NCBI GenBank assembly: GCA_019155185.1 | Contig: CM032802.1 | Location: 10,392,501-10,456,500 of the forward strand | Reading direction: 5' to 3' | Origin: Beaufortia kweichowensis | Taxonomy: Eukaryota > Chordata > Actinopteri > Cypriniformes > Gastromyzontidae | DNA: 64,000 nucleotides | Part shown: positions 27,105 through 43,735 of the stretch, in pieces | Layout: the number at the start of each line of letters is the position of its first letter | Numbering within the stretch: the first letter of the stretch is position 1 | The notes under the pieces: generated by a model | What the model saw: the letters and a program-made list of their open reading frames with translations, nothing else | Told to the model about the DNA's origin: nothing | The model's database searches: none | Made by a program: the position numbers and the translations under genes

Positions 27105-27350
27105 CTGCTACTCAAACAAAGCAATATAATATACGATATGGCTTAAAACCTAGCGCACAAGTTGTTTTGATGTTTTTTTTTTTTTGTGGCTTGAAAGCTT
27201 CAGTTTCCATTAATTGTAAATTAAAAGTGCAACCAGTACAATTATTTAAAACCTCTTCTTCTTTTGTCTTCCACAAAAGTAGTAAGTCATAAGTTTAAGT
27301 CATAAAACAAGTAAAGAAATTAAATTTTTGGGTGCACTATTTTTTATTGG
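27105..27350 (-). repeat. copy of the same repeat, reverse arm
   Basis: Read on the minus strand this segment gives AAAATAGTGCACCCAAAAATTTAATTTCTTTAC, then TTTTGTGGAAGACAAAAGAAGA, TTGTACTGGTT, AATTAATGGAAAC, GCTTTCAAGCC and ACTTGTGCGCTAGG. These blocks occur in the same order as in the forward copy at 26645-26900, so the two form an imperfect inverted pair. Confidence 0.55.
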
Positions 27351-28843
27351 GGATAGGATTAATAGAGCCTGATTTTATTTGCATGGTTAAGAAGAAATCA
27401 GCCTGCTTTAGACTCACACAGGCCTTAATGCAACCGGAGACTAAGAGAGCTGGGTTTATAAACACATTTATCATCTAAACGTGCTCATATGTGCACACAC
27501 ACACATACATACATTCATAAAGAGAGAGAAAGAGATAGGGAGGAGTAAAGTTCTGGATTAGGCTCAACAATAGTGTGCTCAGATTTGCAGTCAATTATAA
27601 GGGATTTAGACCCTGGTATGTGAAATCATTCTGGTGGCTTGCTCCTAATATTACATCCAGAGGACGGGTAAGCTCCAGTATTTCAGTGCCAAGCCCCTCT
27701 GATAATCAGGGCTGAACTCTCTCAGAGAGGGGGTGTTCGGCTCTGAAAGCCCTGTTATGAGATGGTGTAAAGTCCCTCAGCCAAGTTCTGCTCGATTAAT
27801 TCATTACATAGTTAAACCCATCAAACCCATAACTGCAATGCCAGTACTTCACCAATGCCAACGGTTCCACTGTGACTGAACAGGAACAGCTGAGAACGCC
27901 TCATATGAGTTTCAGTTAGTCAGTGATGCTTTGATGATGGGTTGGATGACTAGCTGCTTTTGGTTGAGGGTTCAAAAAGCATTAAAGCTTCTTTAATTGG
28001 CTTGACATTATGGGCTTATATCTTAATAAAAACCTCATATTGAGTTCTATTATCAGTCTTAGTGAGATGAAAACAACTAGTGTGAATATGTCTTAGTGAG
28101 ATGACAATAACTTCCACACAAACCCAGAAACAAATATTTTAGAGTAAATATAATGATAATTGACTATAATAACAAGGACCAGAACAGGATAAAAGACACC
28201 ATAATTTAAATTTACAACATTTTAACAAAATTAAACCAAATCTTTCAAAAATAACTCCGCACCTTCCTCCCAAATCATTCCCTGAAATCTAGTCTAGTCT
28301 AGTCTACGCCTGGTTGGGAATCACTGGACTAACGGAACAGTAAGCAGAGATAAACCTGCACACACACACACACACCTAGACATGTGGGGATTGCTTACAG
28401 TATAAGAAAGAGTTTTAATGAAATGACCACTTAGAGACATTTTACCCAAAGACAAAAAATGTTCCTGTAATTTGCTGTCAGGTTGTCAAGAGACAGACAG
28501 AAAAAAGCAAATGATCTCAGTGGCTGAGCTCCTTGTTTAAAACAAGAGAAACTGCAGAGAGACAGACAAAGAGAGAAAGCGTCGAACGGGAAAGTGAGAA
28601 ATATAGAGACAGAGAAAGAGATGGCAGAGTAGATGGAAGCTAAAGCCATTAAGTGTCTCTTCGGCTGCTTTGTTTGCAGTTTATGTTGCGCTTTATTTCC
28701 ACCATAAACAAGCACACGAGCCGAGCGAATCTTGAGCACCTCTATATATTACCCACAATCCCCTGTGGGGCGGGAGAGCGAGGTGCTTAGGGAGGTGGGG
28801 GAAGAAGCATTATGCAGATTCTATTATTCTTTGTCTAGCTCTC
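27351..28843. other. non-coding stretch with a complex block
   Basis: A block at about 27560-27870 has high complexity and includes TCGATTAATTCATTACATAG, rich in homeodomain-type cores. I regard it as a good candidate conserved element, untested. A (CA)n run lies at 28359-28376, a short TCTAG tandem at about 28289-28307, and GA-rich sequence at 28560-28630. Confidence 0.35.
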
Positions 28844-28864
28844 ATGACACCACTGGTTCTGTAC

Positions 28865-28919
28865 CTTCATCCCATCGGCTTCCCCCAGTTTCTTCATCAG
28901 GTCAGTGATGGATTTTCTT
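28865..28919 (-). CDS. possible isolated 55-nt micro-exon
   Basis: The minus strand has a good acceptor (ATTCCACCTCTGCAG) and a GTACAG donor around 55 nt that read RKSITDLMKKLGEADGMK, phase 2 in and phase 0 out. The residue mix looks like a real helical segment. No partner exons were found within several kb. The plus strand of the same region is open too (48 codons with stop, from the ATG at 28844), so coding on either strand is uncertain. Confidence 0.15.
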
Positions 28920-28987
28920 CTGCAGAGGTGGAATTGCACAGATCACCAGCCCTGTGTGAGCAAAGAAAAAAAGAGTTCATTACTTAA

Positions 28988-31900
28988 AGGAGCCATACAA
29001 TATCTTTATTCTTTCAAATCATTATTGGTACTTTTCCCCAAGGTACAACGTATGCCTATAGACAACAGTAATAGTTTTACATGAATCCTTTGAACAAATG
29101 ATTTCTACAGTGGTGTGCAAGGTAGCCCCGCCCACTGTGATATCTCATTTGTTCAAAAAACCTTATTGCTATGCATTAAAGATCAACAACGTCTTCCCTT
29201 TAAAAACAGGCCGGTTCTGCATTACATTAAATCTGGATTACAATGGAAAAATAAACTTTAGAGGGCTATGCAGGTACCATTTGGTGAATGTCCCCAAAAT
29301 CATACACTTATCTTAGGTTAAACTGAAAATCTTTCAAGTGGAATAGGAGGAATCTAAAAAAGCAACAGCAACTAAGGATGACTCATAGGTCTAGGTCAAA
29401 CAATACACAGCAAATGCCATTACAAATCGTATATGCCCTTGATCTCACAGTTAGCTGTATATAAAAATAGACATAGGTCTGTCTGAAAATGCTGGGTAAA
29501 GTAATTTAATTGTATATAAAAAATGAAAACTGAGAAACTTTCTCAGAGAGTATCAAAGAGAGAGAGAAGCAAGAGAGAGAGAGATTTTGCTGAGGAAGCA
29601 GCATGCGTCAGGCCTGGTCGTGGAGCTGCACTTGTGGGCGACGACTCTTTTAGTAAACACTCTGCAGGGCCAGTGTTTGATCATCTGTGTAGTCAGTGTG
29701 TTCTAATTGTTTTCCAAAGCATGCTAATTGCTTCCCATCCAGTCTCCTTAAATGTCAACGCTCCCCGTAGTTAAAATGTGATTCATCAGTCCTTGAAAGT
29801 AGAAACGAGACTAATCCAGAGCGGACAGAAACGAGCGGAGGAAAGAGGAAGGGTACTGGATGATGGGGTCAGAGTCTTTGTTTGGAATGGCTCCACCATG
29901 CTTTACCCACCAGCATGACCTGACTGGTCCGTAGTCCTGCCTCTGAACACCCTGTCCCTCTGGTCTCTGGGAAGGTCAGTCCATCACACCAGCCTGCCAT
30001 GGGCCAGAAACAGCATTTATTAATCGCCCAATAAAGACCACTGACACACTATTGCTTGGTCAAGCAATAAATGTCCAATTATGAGTGTTTGACATGCTTT
30101 GCCTGGGTAGCAATGTGGGTGATTTAGAACCTAAGGGTAGTGGTGAACTAAACCTGAAAATTCAGATCGCAAACTGGAATGGCATTTTGATCATCAAGAA
30201 TTAACATGTGATATGGAATATACTTAATCAGTCAAGAAAGTGTCATTACCCTTAAAATCAATGAAACATTACAACCCTATTAGAACACCATTATGTGAAC
30301 CACATTTTGTTACTGTATATGATCTCATACATTAGTGAGCATATGCAAAGATACAAATTATAAATAAAAAATGTCTTTTATATTAATGTGGTTAATAAAC
30401 TGAACTGTGTTAGACTTCTTATTGCCCCTAAGAAAATGACTTGACAATATTTACAGAAGACATGACACAACTGCGTGCAGCTTTCTCTCCAGTCATTCCA
30501 ACCAGGGCCTTCGTTTGTTTGAAACAAGGAGCCTGCAGTGATTACAGCCTGCAGAGAGACAGTAGGTGGTCACACACAGAGACAAAATGACATACTGATG
30601 TTCCCACTGTTCTAGTCTCAGGCCTGGCTTTCTTTGTCTTTCTGCTCCTGTAAAGATTACAGACAGATGTGGCTGGTTCCCATGCTGTGCTGAACAGAAC
30701 CTATGAGACAGAATCAGCTGATCTGCTTTAGGCCAAGTGTGTATAGTACATGGGTTTGTGTGTTAGTAGTTTAAATTTCCCATTGCTCAGTTGGCTCAGG
30801 TAACCTACGTAATGATTTCTCTACTGCAACAAGACCTGTGGGACATTGTTTTGCACTGTTTAAACACACAATGCTCATCTAAAGAATAACAGTCCATTCC
30901 AGATTTTCAGAAAATTACTAGTTATAATCTTCAATTTACAAGTTCATATGATCATTTGGAGTGATAAACGAATACATTTGGCAAGCTGTTCACAATGGTG
31001 GTGGGTGGAGGGACCTCAATCCTGACTTCACCCCTAGACTAAATTGCTGTAACTGAAGAGAGATGATTATTACAATCTAGAAATAAAGGTGAATTTGGGT
31101 GGTGGGAATGCAAAAAACTACAGTAAATCATTTTTAAAGTCAACAAGTCATTGGGTTTTCCGAGCACACGACCCTTAAATGGGGTAGATGGCAGATATTT
31201 AGTAAATAAATAGACTAAATGGCTATAACCTTTTATTGCACAAAACTATAATAATCCTCATAAACAAACAGATTATGCATAATAACTGGAACATTGCTCA
31301 ACGCAGGCGATTTGAAGTCCGACAGTAATTGCCTTGAAGTTTATTATTGGAGGCACTGAATTTGTTACACAAGCAGGATCCTTTAAAAGGCTATAGCAGC
31401 GCTGCATTCAGATGAATTTACTTCTCTGAGAAAGTTTAGAGTGATGGTATAACAGCATGACACATGGTCTACAAGCTAAGAAGTTGCATCTTTAAATTTA
31501 TACCAAAACACCAACTAATTTATTGTTTGTGACTTCAGTAATAGATTAGTTGGTGGATGCTGAAGACCATTCGGTGCATACCTAAGGGAGGGAAGATGGA
31601 AGATCAAGGTTAGTGGCTGTGTGCATATCCATGTGATGCAATTATTTGGACTCAATTTAAGTCTACTTACATGGCATGACTTCAAGACTTCACAGATGAG
31701 ACTATGAAGAGCAGATTGTGAGAGGCTGAAGACCCTTTAAATCGATCTGCATTAAAAGGGAAAAATACAAGAATTGTGAAAGTGGATTTCAGGAGAAGGG
31801 ACATCTCAATGACTTGGTTTTCACAACTCTTAAATGTCTTTTAAAGATCTCACTTACATGTCAAATATTCCTCCAAAACATTCTGAAAGCAACCTGAAAA

Positions 31901-33375
31901 CCTCTACACCTAGAAATCGTGTAAAAGCAATTTCAGTCAGGTCTTGCCATTTGTATGTGCAGAATGTATCAGATGGCTCATAAATGAAGTGGCTAAGATC
32001 AAGAAAGCCTTCAACTTCAGTAAAATGATCGCTGGTGGGATAATAATAAAAGCAATATTGGAACAGTAAAACAATAAAAATGTCTTTGTCAAATCATGTT
32101 TAACTGACCTGTAAAAGTCTGTGTCATCATTATCCTTCAACACAATCTCTGCTCACATAGACAGTCAGCTAAAGCTCAAAATGAAGCTTCCAGGTATATT
32201 TCATAGTTTTTTCTTATGGGCCTGTCAGTGTGTATGGACTGGGCTGGCAAACCTTCCAGGAGAGCGAGGTAATTATCCATTTTCTCCTGTCTGCCTGCTA
32301 TGTACAGACCATTCTCTGACTGCTCTTTAATGAAGCGTCCAATCATATGCAGCCAGCACCACTGAGAAGCACCATTTAAAAACCACAGGTCTAGACAATG
32401 GTCTGTTCTGACACACTCACTATGACAATGAGGAAGAGAGACCGTTGTCTGAGGTGGGGCTAATTACTCGTTTCATTTATGCAAGTGCCAAATGCGCCGT
32501 GTGTGCTCCAGAATGTGTTAGCTAAAATTTATGCAAAAACTACAACACCACCTAAAGAAGTTTCCCAGGTTTCCTCTGACTGAAAATTGCTATTTTTTAC
32601 TTCTCTGTGGAATCATTGCTAGTTGTTTGAGGTTTAATATAAGTGGATGCATAATCATGAGATTTAATAACAAAACCGAATTCTTATTGGTTTAAAATGA
32701 AAGCTCCAGTGTGTGGAATCTGCAGTGATATCTTAGCTGGTAAACAGAACCATTAGCACTAATGACAGAGTGCATCTGAATGCAGTGTGCATTAGGATGA
32801 AATGTACGCTTTATCCAAACAGATTCTCTGAGCCCAAAGCAAGTTGCCTGCACATGGCTCAGTGTTAACTATTATCAGTATTATTTATCTTCAACCAAAT
32901 TGAGACTTAATCAGCTTGTGAACTAACTTAATGCCTTAAGCTCACCGCTGATCATCATCAGGAAAAGTTCATGAGGTGGGGAGGAAATAAAACTATGAGA
33001 ATAAAGACAAGACTCAGTGCTTTGCGCTATTGTATTTTCTGTTGTGAGATGCATAGAGAGCTGCAGGCCAAATCAACAACCCAGCTGACCTTTCTGCATC
33101 TTGAGTCATCAGTTTTGAGTTTAACCCCAAACTTTGGTACATCATCCATATTAGCATATATGACATCAGCTGCTCTATTCTGTATGATAATCTGCTATAC
33201 TAGCTGGTCTACAAAAATTTCAACCATGATATATAAAGGAAGGTACGGACAAAAGACACAGACAAACATGCAAAACAACCTCAAATGACACTCGCACCAA
33301 CAAGCAAGTTCCAAACAAGACCTCCAGACTGATATCTGCGGTGTCTTTTGCCGCCCAGTAAAAATCAACATTTAT
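28988..33375. other. gene desert segment
   Basis: No supported exon. GA-rich runs lie near 29556-29585. Blocks of higher complexity occur at 29800-30010, 30470-30740, 32130-32480 and 32740-32870. Open frames are short (at most 105 codons) and lack splice support. No repeat could be named. Confidence 0.45.
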
Positions 33376-33379
33376 AAGA

Positions 33380-33620
33380 GTGGTAATGAGCGTTTTCCTT
33401 CCCGTGTGACAGCGCTAAAGCAGTGCTAATTACATTAGCATGAGCTATGAAATATGAGCTAGCTGACACGCAGTTCCCTCCGAGGATGATGAAGGAGCTG
33501 GCCGATTTTTTAATAAACACGGCGCTGGCGAAATATCATCTCCTAACTGCCTTTGTATCGAGCCGCATGCACTTCTTCTGCCAAGATCCACCACTGTCTC
33601 CCTAGGAATTTATGTACAAA
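33380..33620. promoter_or_regulatory. strong candidate conserved regulatory element
   Basis: This is one of the most complex non-repetitive blocks in the desert. It contains GTGCTAATTACATTAGCATG with two homeodomain cores, GAGCTAGCTGACACG, and CGGCGCTGGCG. Both strands are largely free of frame structure. The combination of TAAT cores, CpGs and sharp composition edges resembles developmental enhancers, but conservation was not tested. Confidence 0.3.
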
Positions 33621-35074
33621 TAACTACTTTTTAATAGCCCTGTAATGTGATTTCCTGCCAAAGAAATATTCAAATAGCTTTCAAAACCAGTACAGTATAT
33701 TATCAGCCCCAAGCTACAACTGGATGTGGAAGTGTTAGAAAAAAAGAAGATAGATTATTTTTTTACTATGTAATTATTACACCATTGTCATCTGTGGCAG
33801 AGGAAGAAAGACAGGGTAATTTTGCAACGCGTTTCACTAGGGAGTGAAATGTTTGTTTTTTGGCATACTTTTTAAACATTCAGGTACAACAACACAAATA
33901 GTAATTGTCACATTTAATTACTGAAGTCATTTACTATGCCCCATCACATTTATCACATTTTTCTCACTGGATCAGAAAATAATGTCTCTTTCATTAAGGA
34001 GGCATGGAAATGAAAGAGATATAGACCATTCTTAGTAAAATGGCTCATTTGTGTATCTGTGTGAATTTGAAATTGCTTACTGGGAAATGCAAATGAATGC
34101 GTGAACTATCCAGTATGAAAGCACAAATGTGGTTATTATGTTTCCGAGTTTGTGACCCAAACCTTTTTTATCTGCTCTTAATAAAGCGACTGCAGGCTTC
34201 TGAGAGCAGCGTGGCATTCGTCTGCATGTCACTGAAAGGATTTCACTAGTGCACATGTGACAATTATGGTACCGTGGACTGCAGAACTGAATTAATTGCA
34301 TAGGCACCAAGGTTTACTTTTTATTGTTGCACTTTCTATTAAGACTACAGAACGGTTGCAAAATTCTACTGTAGATTGCGTACAGTATGTGTGTGCCAGC
34401 ACAGTCTGAATGTTTGGGTAGAATACATTGCTGAAATGCAGAAAACAAGAGCAAAATAAATGGAATGTGTGGAGAACAAGATAATTACAAAGATCACAAT
34501 GTTGCGTTGAATAAAAAAGTGAAACAAAAACTTTCTGTACAAAGATCAGATTGTTGGTTGTGGGTGCAAAATAATTAGTACATTTAACATTGGTGGGACA
34601 AAAATTCTGATCACAGGCTGTGTGCTATGTAAGAGCGCATTCACAATAATTTACACCTTAAGAAAGATTAATGTCTAAGCAGTTGGAAGTTGTCAGTGGC
34701 ATTTGAATTGGAGAAAATTATCTGCAGCATTAGTAATCTGGGCATCCACCCTCCAGTTCAAGTGCTTAACACTGTGTGTGTGTGTGAAATTGTACCGTAA
34801 TGCATTCTGGAGAGATGAGACTCTTCACAGTAGACCTCCAGGAACCCAAAGAGAGCTGGCTAACCCAGCGGCCTCGCCCAGGCCGCGTGAGCCAATCAGA
34901 CCTGTGGGCTCGGATCTCGCCATATCCCCCCTCCGCACAAATGAAAAAGAGCCCCAAGCCGCTTTGCCAAGCACCTGTGCCTGTATATGTGTGAAAGACA
35001 GCATCGGAGATAAAGCAAAGGGGCTTTATTAGTCAAATCAAATAATGAAGAAACAACTTACGATACAATAAAAA
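33621..35074. other. gene desert segment
   Basis: No gene is supported. A CpG-containing block at 34810-34990 carries three overlapping open frames on both strands (up to 109 codons), explained by GC content. The rest is AT-rich. Confidence 0.45.
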
Positions 35075-35255
35075 TAATGTTCCCAACATATATTGTTTTT
35101 TCCTGTAGAACACAAAAGAGAAAATGTGAATACATGGTCTAACAAGCTCCCAGTCTTTCACAGAGATAACATAAAATTGCATGTCAAGTTAAACAACATG
35201 TGGATGAGTAAATAATGAAATTTTCTATTATGGGTGAGCTATTCCTTTAAATGTG
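35075..35255 (-). repeat. copy of the 'AATAGTTCACCC' repeat, reverse orientation
   Basis: On the minus strand the segment starts AAAGGAATAGCTCACCCATA, then ATTTACTCATCCACATGTTG, and further on CTTTTGTGTTCTACAGG. This is the head of the same family as 26645-26900, with the order head, ACTCATCC, GTTCTAC preserved. Confidence 0.55.
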
Positions 35256-39330
<4,075 letters not shown>

Positions 39331-39335
39331 ATTTA

Positions 39336-39386
39336 TAAGTCGCATTGGATAAAAGCGTCAGCTAAATGCCTAAATGTAAATGTAAT
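39336..39386 (+). repeat. 3' tail of a V-SINE-like retroelement
   Basis: The stretch TAAGTCGCATTGGATAAAAG, CGTCAGCTAAATGCC and an ATGTAAATGTAA end match the conserved segment and tail I know from teleost V-SINEs such as zebrafish DANA (GTCGCTTTGGATAAAAGCGT then TGCTAAATG). The tRNA-like head is not visible upstream, so this is a 5'-truncated copy. Confidence 0.6.
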
Positions 39387-41895
39387 GATCCCCAACATAT
39401 GCTTTATATAGCTTGATAAACCTGTAATTCTTTATATTCATGTCTTACTTTCTATCTTACCAAACAAAAAAAGAATAAACTGAAAATAAACAGATGTTTA
39501 CTGATCAACTATAATCCAGAGTTCTTACAGGAATCTATAGTTCTTTTAACCTGTAATACGTCCTGCAAGACTGTGGCTCTGTAGATAACACACGTAAATA
39601 CACTCAGCACTGAATAAATATCGCTGGCTTTTCAACATTGATTTGCCCACAGTAAATTCTCACCTAACAATTAACCCAAAGCAACACCACAGCTTTACAC
39701 AGATAAACAACGGTATTTCTGTGTTTGTGCATTGACCCTCAATTTTTAAGTGAGTCCTGTAAACTATAATATTTAAGAAAGCAAAAGATTTTTTTTTCTC
39801 ATTTTAACACTTATGAATAAACACTATTTTATTTGACAACATTTTTCTTACAGTATTCTCTGACCACTATTCTATTTGAAGTGATTTAAGCGTAATTTAA
39901 CCTTTTTTCATGTTATTAATATGCGTATGTATTACTGCAGGCAGCCATGGTGAGTTCAGTGGTACTATAAATGCAGTCCTTCTCTTCCTTTGGGAGAGGA
40001 AGTGATAATGGAGGTGGATAGCAGGGTCCAATCACAGATTACAGCTAAATGTATGACAGGGTCTTTTTTCTCATCTTCTCTTTTAGACCAGAGATATGTA
40101 GCGGTAAAAAGATCAAGGCCACCACACTTACCGGGGCGTGTTATCGGCACTGTGCATCTCGAAAATGCGGAGTGGATGGGGGAAGACTGTAGCAGAGCAT
40201 GTTCCCCGGAGAACCTTCCTGACGGGGTGAGAATGCAGCTATCATGTTGTTCCAATTCTCCCATATGCTCAACACATTATCCGACCCATCATCGTTGCTT
40301 ACTGCAGTTTTACTTAAGAGGCACATTCTTGATCTGCAACAGCATCACGTGGCAAACTTCTGAGTGGTGCAACCTATGGAGAAAACATATTTTATATTAT
40401 ACGTGCTGATATTACGGATGATTAAAGTGTTACATTTTCAAGTTTGTGACACTGGTAAATGTGGAGAATTGGAAAGTAGGTTACAAAAGTATCTAAAAAT
40501 ATATTTTATAAGCTAATTAAGTGTATTGTTCATGAATTATAATACCTGCCATTTATCCATTGCTTTGCAGTCAAATCCTCTGACATGGTGGTCTACATAG
40601 GTTACCCTAAAGTGCTTTTATAGATGCTCCAGTTTCTGGGTCACCATTATCATTTATCGAAATGCCTGTTCACACCAGGTAAGAGAGAAATAAAAAAGCA
40701 CTCTGGTCATTTACATGATTCAATGCAAAATGCAACCTGTGGCAGTAGATATTTCATGTGCTTTAATTCAAAATACAACCCCATAAAATAAATGGAACAG
40801 TAAAATCAAGGTAAAAAAGCAATAGCAATAAAATACAGCTGGTAAAATAATAGTACAACTGCTGCAAGAAAAATGGTGCTGAAATAAACATAAATTACAT
40901 ATTTTCCAACAAATTGATCTACAGAAAATATTCTGCTGTATAATTTAGCATCTCGTTTTTGTATTACAATTGGACACATCATTGAAGATGACAACAGATT
41001 CTGGATCAGTGACATAAAGTATGTTTTACAAACAAGAGAGTTTTTGCGATGCAACTATGAAGCAATATAATAGTAGTATCTGCATACAGTAGCTGTATCA
41101 GCACAGATGTGATTCGGCTGTGTGCCGAATTAAGACCGTGCTGATATACATAATGCAATTTGTGCTCGTGTGATATTGCTTCATTAATATCTTGTTCGAG
41201 GCACATATTCACGGTCCATATTCTCACACGTGCGTAGGCCTAATATGATTGATGTTCTTAAATGAATTTGGCCAATGGACAGGCATGCATGTTTTATGCA
41301 AGTTCACCAAGGACCATTGAAGCGGTTTGTTTTAGTAACAAATAGTAGCATCTAAAGTACGTAATCTTGTTAGCCTAAACATTTAGACGCTGTGTAAAAT
41401 TCACGCTATGCTTTTAACAAAAACATGTAAAATTGTACTGATTGCTTCTCCCTCATAATAGAAGCCAGTTATTGTGAGAAAAACTGCGATTCACATTTTT
41501 ATGAATTGTGTTACTACTGCATGTGTCATTGTTTACAAGCTGACTTTCCCACTCATGCGATCTGAAATCTGCTTGTGCTCTCAAGTCCAAACAACTTCAT
41601 TACAGTCTAAAGGCTTTTATCCAACAACACAAATGTGCTTCTCTTTTTTTAAATGAGCTGACCTGAATTAAACAAGCTGAATAAATGTTCTTAACACACA
41701 TTTGACAAAAAGCATCGGAAGGGCATTTAAACCACTGGCGGGTTCGCTTGAAAAGGTCACCTTAAATCATTGCAAACAAGAAAATCACCACAGCGTAACC
41801 TAACATTCACTTTAATTCCTCTTCTCTAGTAACTTCTCTCTTTTCCCTCTCTCCAAATCGTCTCTCTGTCATTCCTCTCCCAACATCTGCTTCAG
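39387..41895. other. gene desert segment
   Basis: The block 39960-40370 is complex and open on both strands (139 codons plus, 99 minus) but has neither consistent splice sites nor domain character; a candidate conserved element. The remainder is AT-rich. Confidence 0.4.
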
Positions 41896-41964
41896 TTGGA
41901 CTACGATGTTTTCCACTCCCTTGTAACAGATGACAAGCAGGGAGTTGATAGACCTGATCTCCAG
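41896..41964 (+). CDS. possible isolated 69-nt exon
   Basis: A long pyrimidine tract ending CATCTGCTTCAG precedes 23 open codons reading LDYDVFHSLVTDDKQGV and so on, followed by CAG/GTTTGA. It is phase 0 at both ends. The donor is weak and no neighbouring exon was found, so chance is a serious alternative. Confidence 0.15.
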
Positions 41965-42808
41965 GTTTGACCTTCTAAGAGGCTGTGCAATTCTGCCTGT
42001 CTCCGTTTGAATCCCTCCCACCAGCCTCGCTCTCACCCTGCACTAAGTGATGGAGATGCGTCTTCATTGAAAATGACGTCTTAAAGAGCTAGAAAAAGGT
42101 TACAGTGGCTGACTTCATGACACAAGTACATTATTTATATCCAGCTTCCCTGCAGTGCCTTGGTGGCCTAATTGGCGAAATGAGGGATTTTTATACATCC
42201 ATGGGACCAGCAACATTCATGCAGCACACAAACACTTAAACCAAGCAATACTGTGTGTGTATAAACAACATTTAAGTTTGTAACCATTTTTCTTATCCAC
42301 AGAGAATGTCACGATGGTTACTGTAGAAAGGCAAAAATAAAGATTTGAAAGGTAAATAAAAACATATAATTTTGAACGAATAGACAAATTTCCTGACAGC
42401 AGCTCTTTGTCTTTTACAGTGTTTGAAACCTTCAGTCCCAATTCTGGCATTTGACATAAGCTCACCTGAAAGTTATAAATAAAGCTTTATTCATTGCAAT
42501 TCACTCCCCGCTTTTGGTTCGGTAGTTATGAGCTTGGTTAACTGCCCCTACAGACTATATTGCTGTTATTAAAGACGAAAACCTCTCTAGGGAGGAATCG
42601 GCTCTAAAGCCATCAAGCGCTTCTGAAGAAGTATGAACAGAAGGCCAAGACCATGACGCTCTGTACCGATTATCCCTCTACACCTTTCAATCTATTCCAC
42701 AACTCTATCTCTGCTGTTCACGACATTCTCTGGAGGATGTAAATAAATGAGATTCAATCAATCAGAGGGGATGCAACGCATGCACATGTAAACAATAGTT
42801 TACATGTA
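41965..42808. other. non-coding stretch
   Basis: No supported gene. On the minus strand an acceptor-like site at about 42468 opens a frame of some 80 codons but without a matching donor or known domain. Confidence 0.4.
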
Positions 42809-43735
42809 CAGTGCCTATAAAAGTACTTGGACGTTATATATATTTATATATACATTATATATTTCCTACATAAAAAGATATATCGTTATAACAGTGAATC
42901 ACAAAAGATTGCATTTGTTTACTCCCTAGATCATCAGATTCTAAATCACCACCAGTGTATGGAGGGCCAAATTACTTTTTTTTTTTAAATGAATAAAATT
43001 ACTCAAAATTACTACATAATCTATTAATAAAATGCCACATTGCTTTTTTGCATTTAATAAATGTATTATGTATTTATTGATTTATTTAGGTATATAATTT
43101 ACTTAATTAATTTATTTAATTTTTAGTAATTTGGTCCTCCATACTAGTGAAGTTAAACAGATTTTTATAACTCGCACAAATAGTTAAACTGAAACTATCT
43201 GGAGAACTTCAGACCTTAAGTCAGTATTGATGTAGAACTTATGGCACAATTATAATAAAGATAACAGTGATGATAATAATACAATTACTTAAAGTACATA
43301 AAAAGGCACAGCTTTCCAAGTCACTAAACATCCCATGGAGTATAGTTAAATCAATAATTTAAAACAGAAACTGTAACAACTGTAAATCTACCTTAAGCAG
43401 GCCGTCCTTAAAAACTGTCTGACCACGCAAGAGACTGGTGGGGGAGGTCACCAAGAGATTACTGGCAACTCTGAAGGAGTTACAGCTTCAGTTGCTGAGC
43501 CTGGAAAAATTCTACATGTGACAACGGTTGCCTGGGTGGTTGAAAAGTCACAGCTGTATGGGAGAGTGGCAAAGAGACAGTGGCACTGTTAAAAAGTGTC
43601 ATATGACAACTCCGCTACAGTTTGCCAGAGGCATGTGTAAGACTCTCAATGGAAGATGGTTATGTCATCCAAAATGACAAAAAAATTCTATGGTCCTGAC
43701 CAGAATGCAAACTTGCAAAAAAGTTAATTTAAAGT
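42809..43735 (+). mobile_element. Tc1/mariner-type transposon remnant
   Basis: The left end CAGTGCCTATAAAAGTACTTGG follows a TA and resembles the terminal repeat of Tc1-like fish elements. From 43400 the sequence translates, with frameshifts and stops, to fragments such as ATLKELQ, VTTVAWVV and EKSQLYGRVAKR. These match in order the N-terminal half of Tc1-type transposases (DNA-binding region leading to the first catalytic block). No intact frame remains and the 3' terminal repeat was not found, so the element is dead and truncated. Confidence 0.65.
42949..43152. mobile_element. small palindromic element nested in the Tc1 remnant
   Basis: The left arm ACCAGTGTATGGAGGGCCAAATTAC (42950-42974) and the right arm GTAATTTGGTCCTCCATACTAGTG (43125-43148) are near-perfect inverted repeats around an AT-rich core. 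The pair looks like a MITE or a fold-back element. It interrupts the distance between the Tc1 end and its transposase remnant. Confidence 0.5.

Noticed and set aside
39990..40409. 139-codon plus-strand frame
   Set aside because: An antisense frame of 99 codons covers the same bases, no family is recognised and no splice consistency was found. Better explained as a complex non-coding block.
42390..42468. Minus-strand acceptor followed by an open frame (VSLCQMPELGLKVSNTVKD)
   Set aside because: The frame continues through AT-rich DNA without a usable donor and has no recognised homology.
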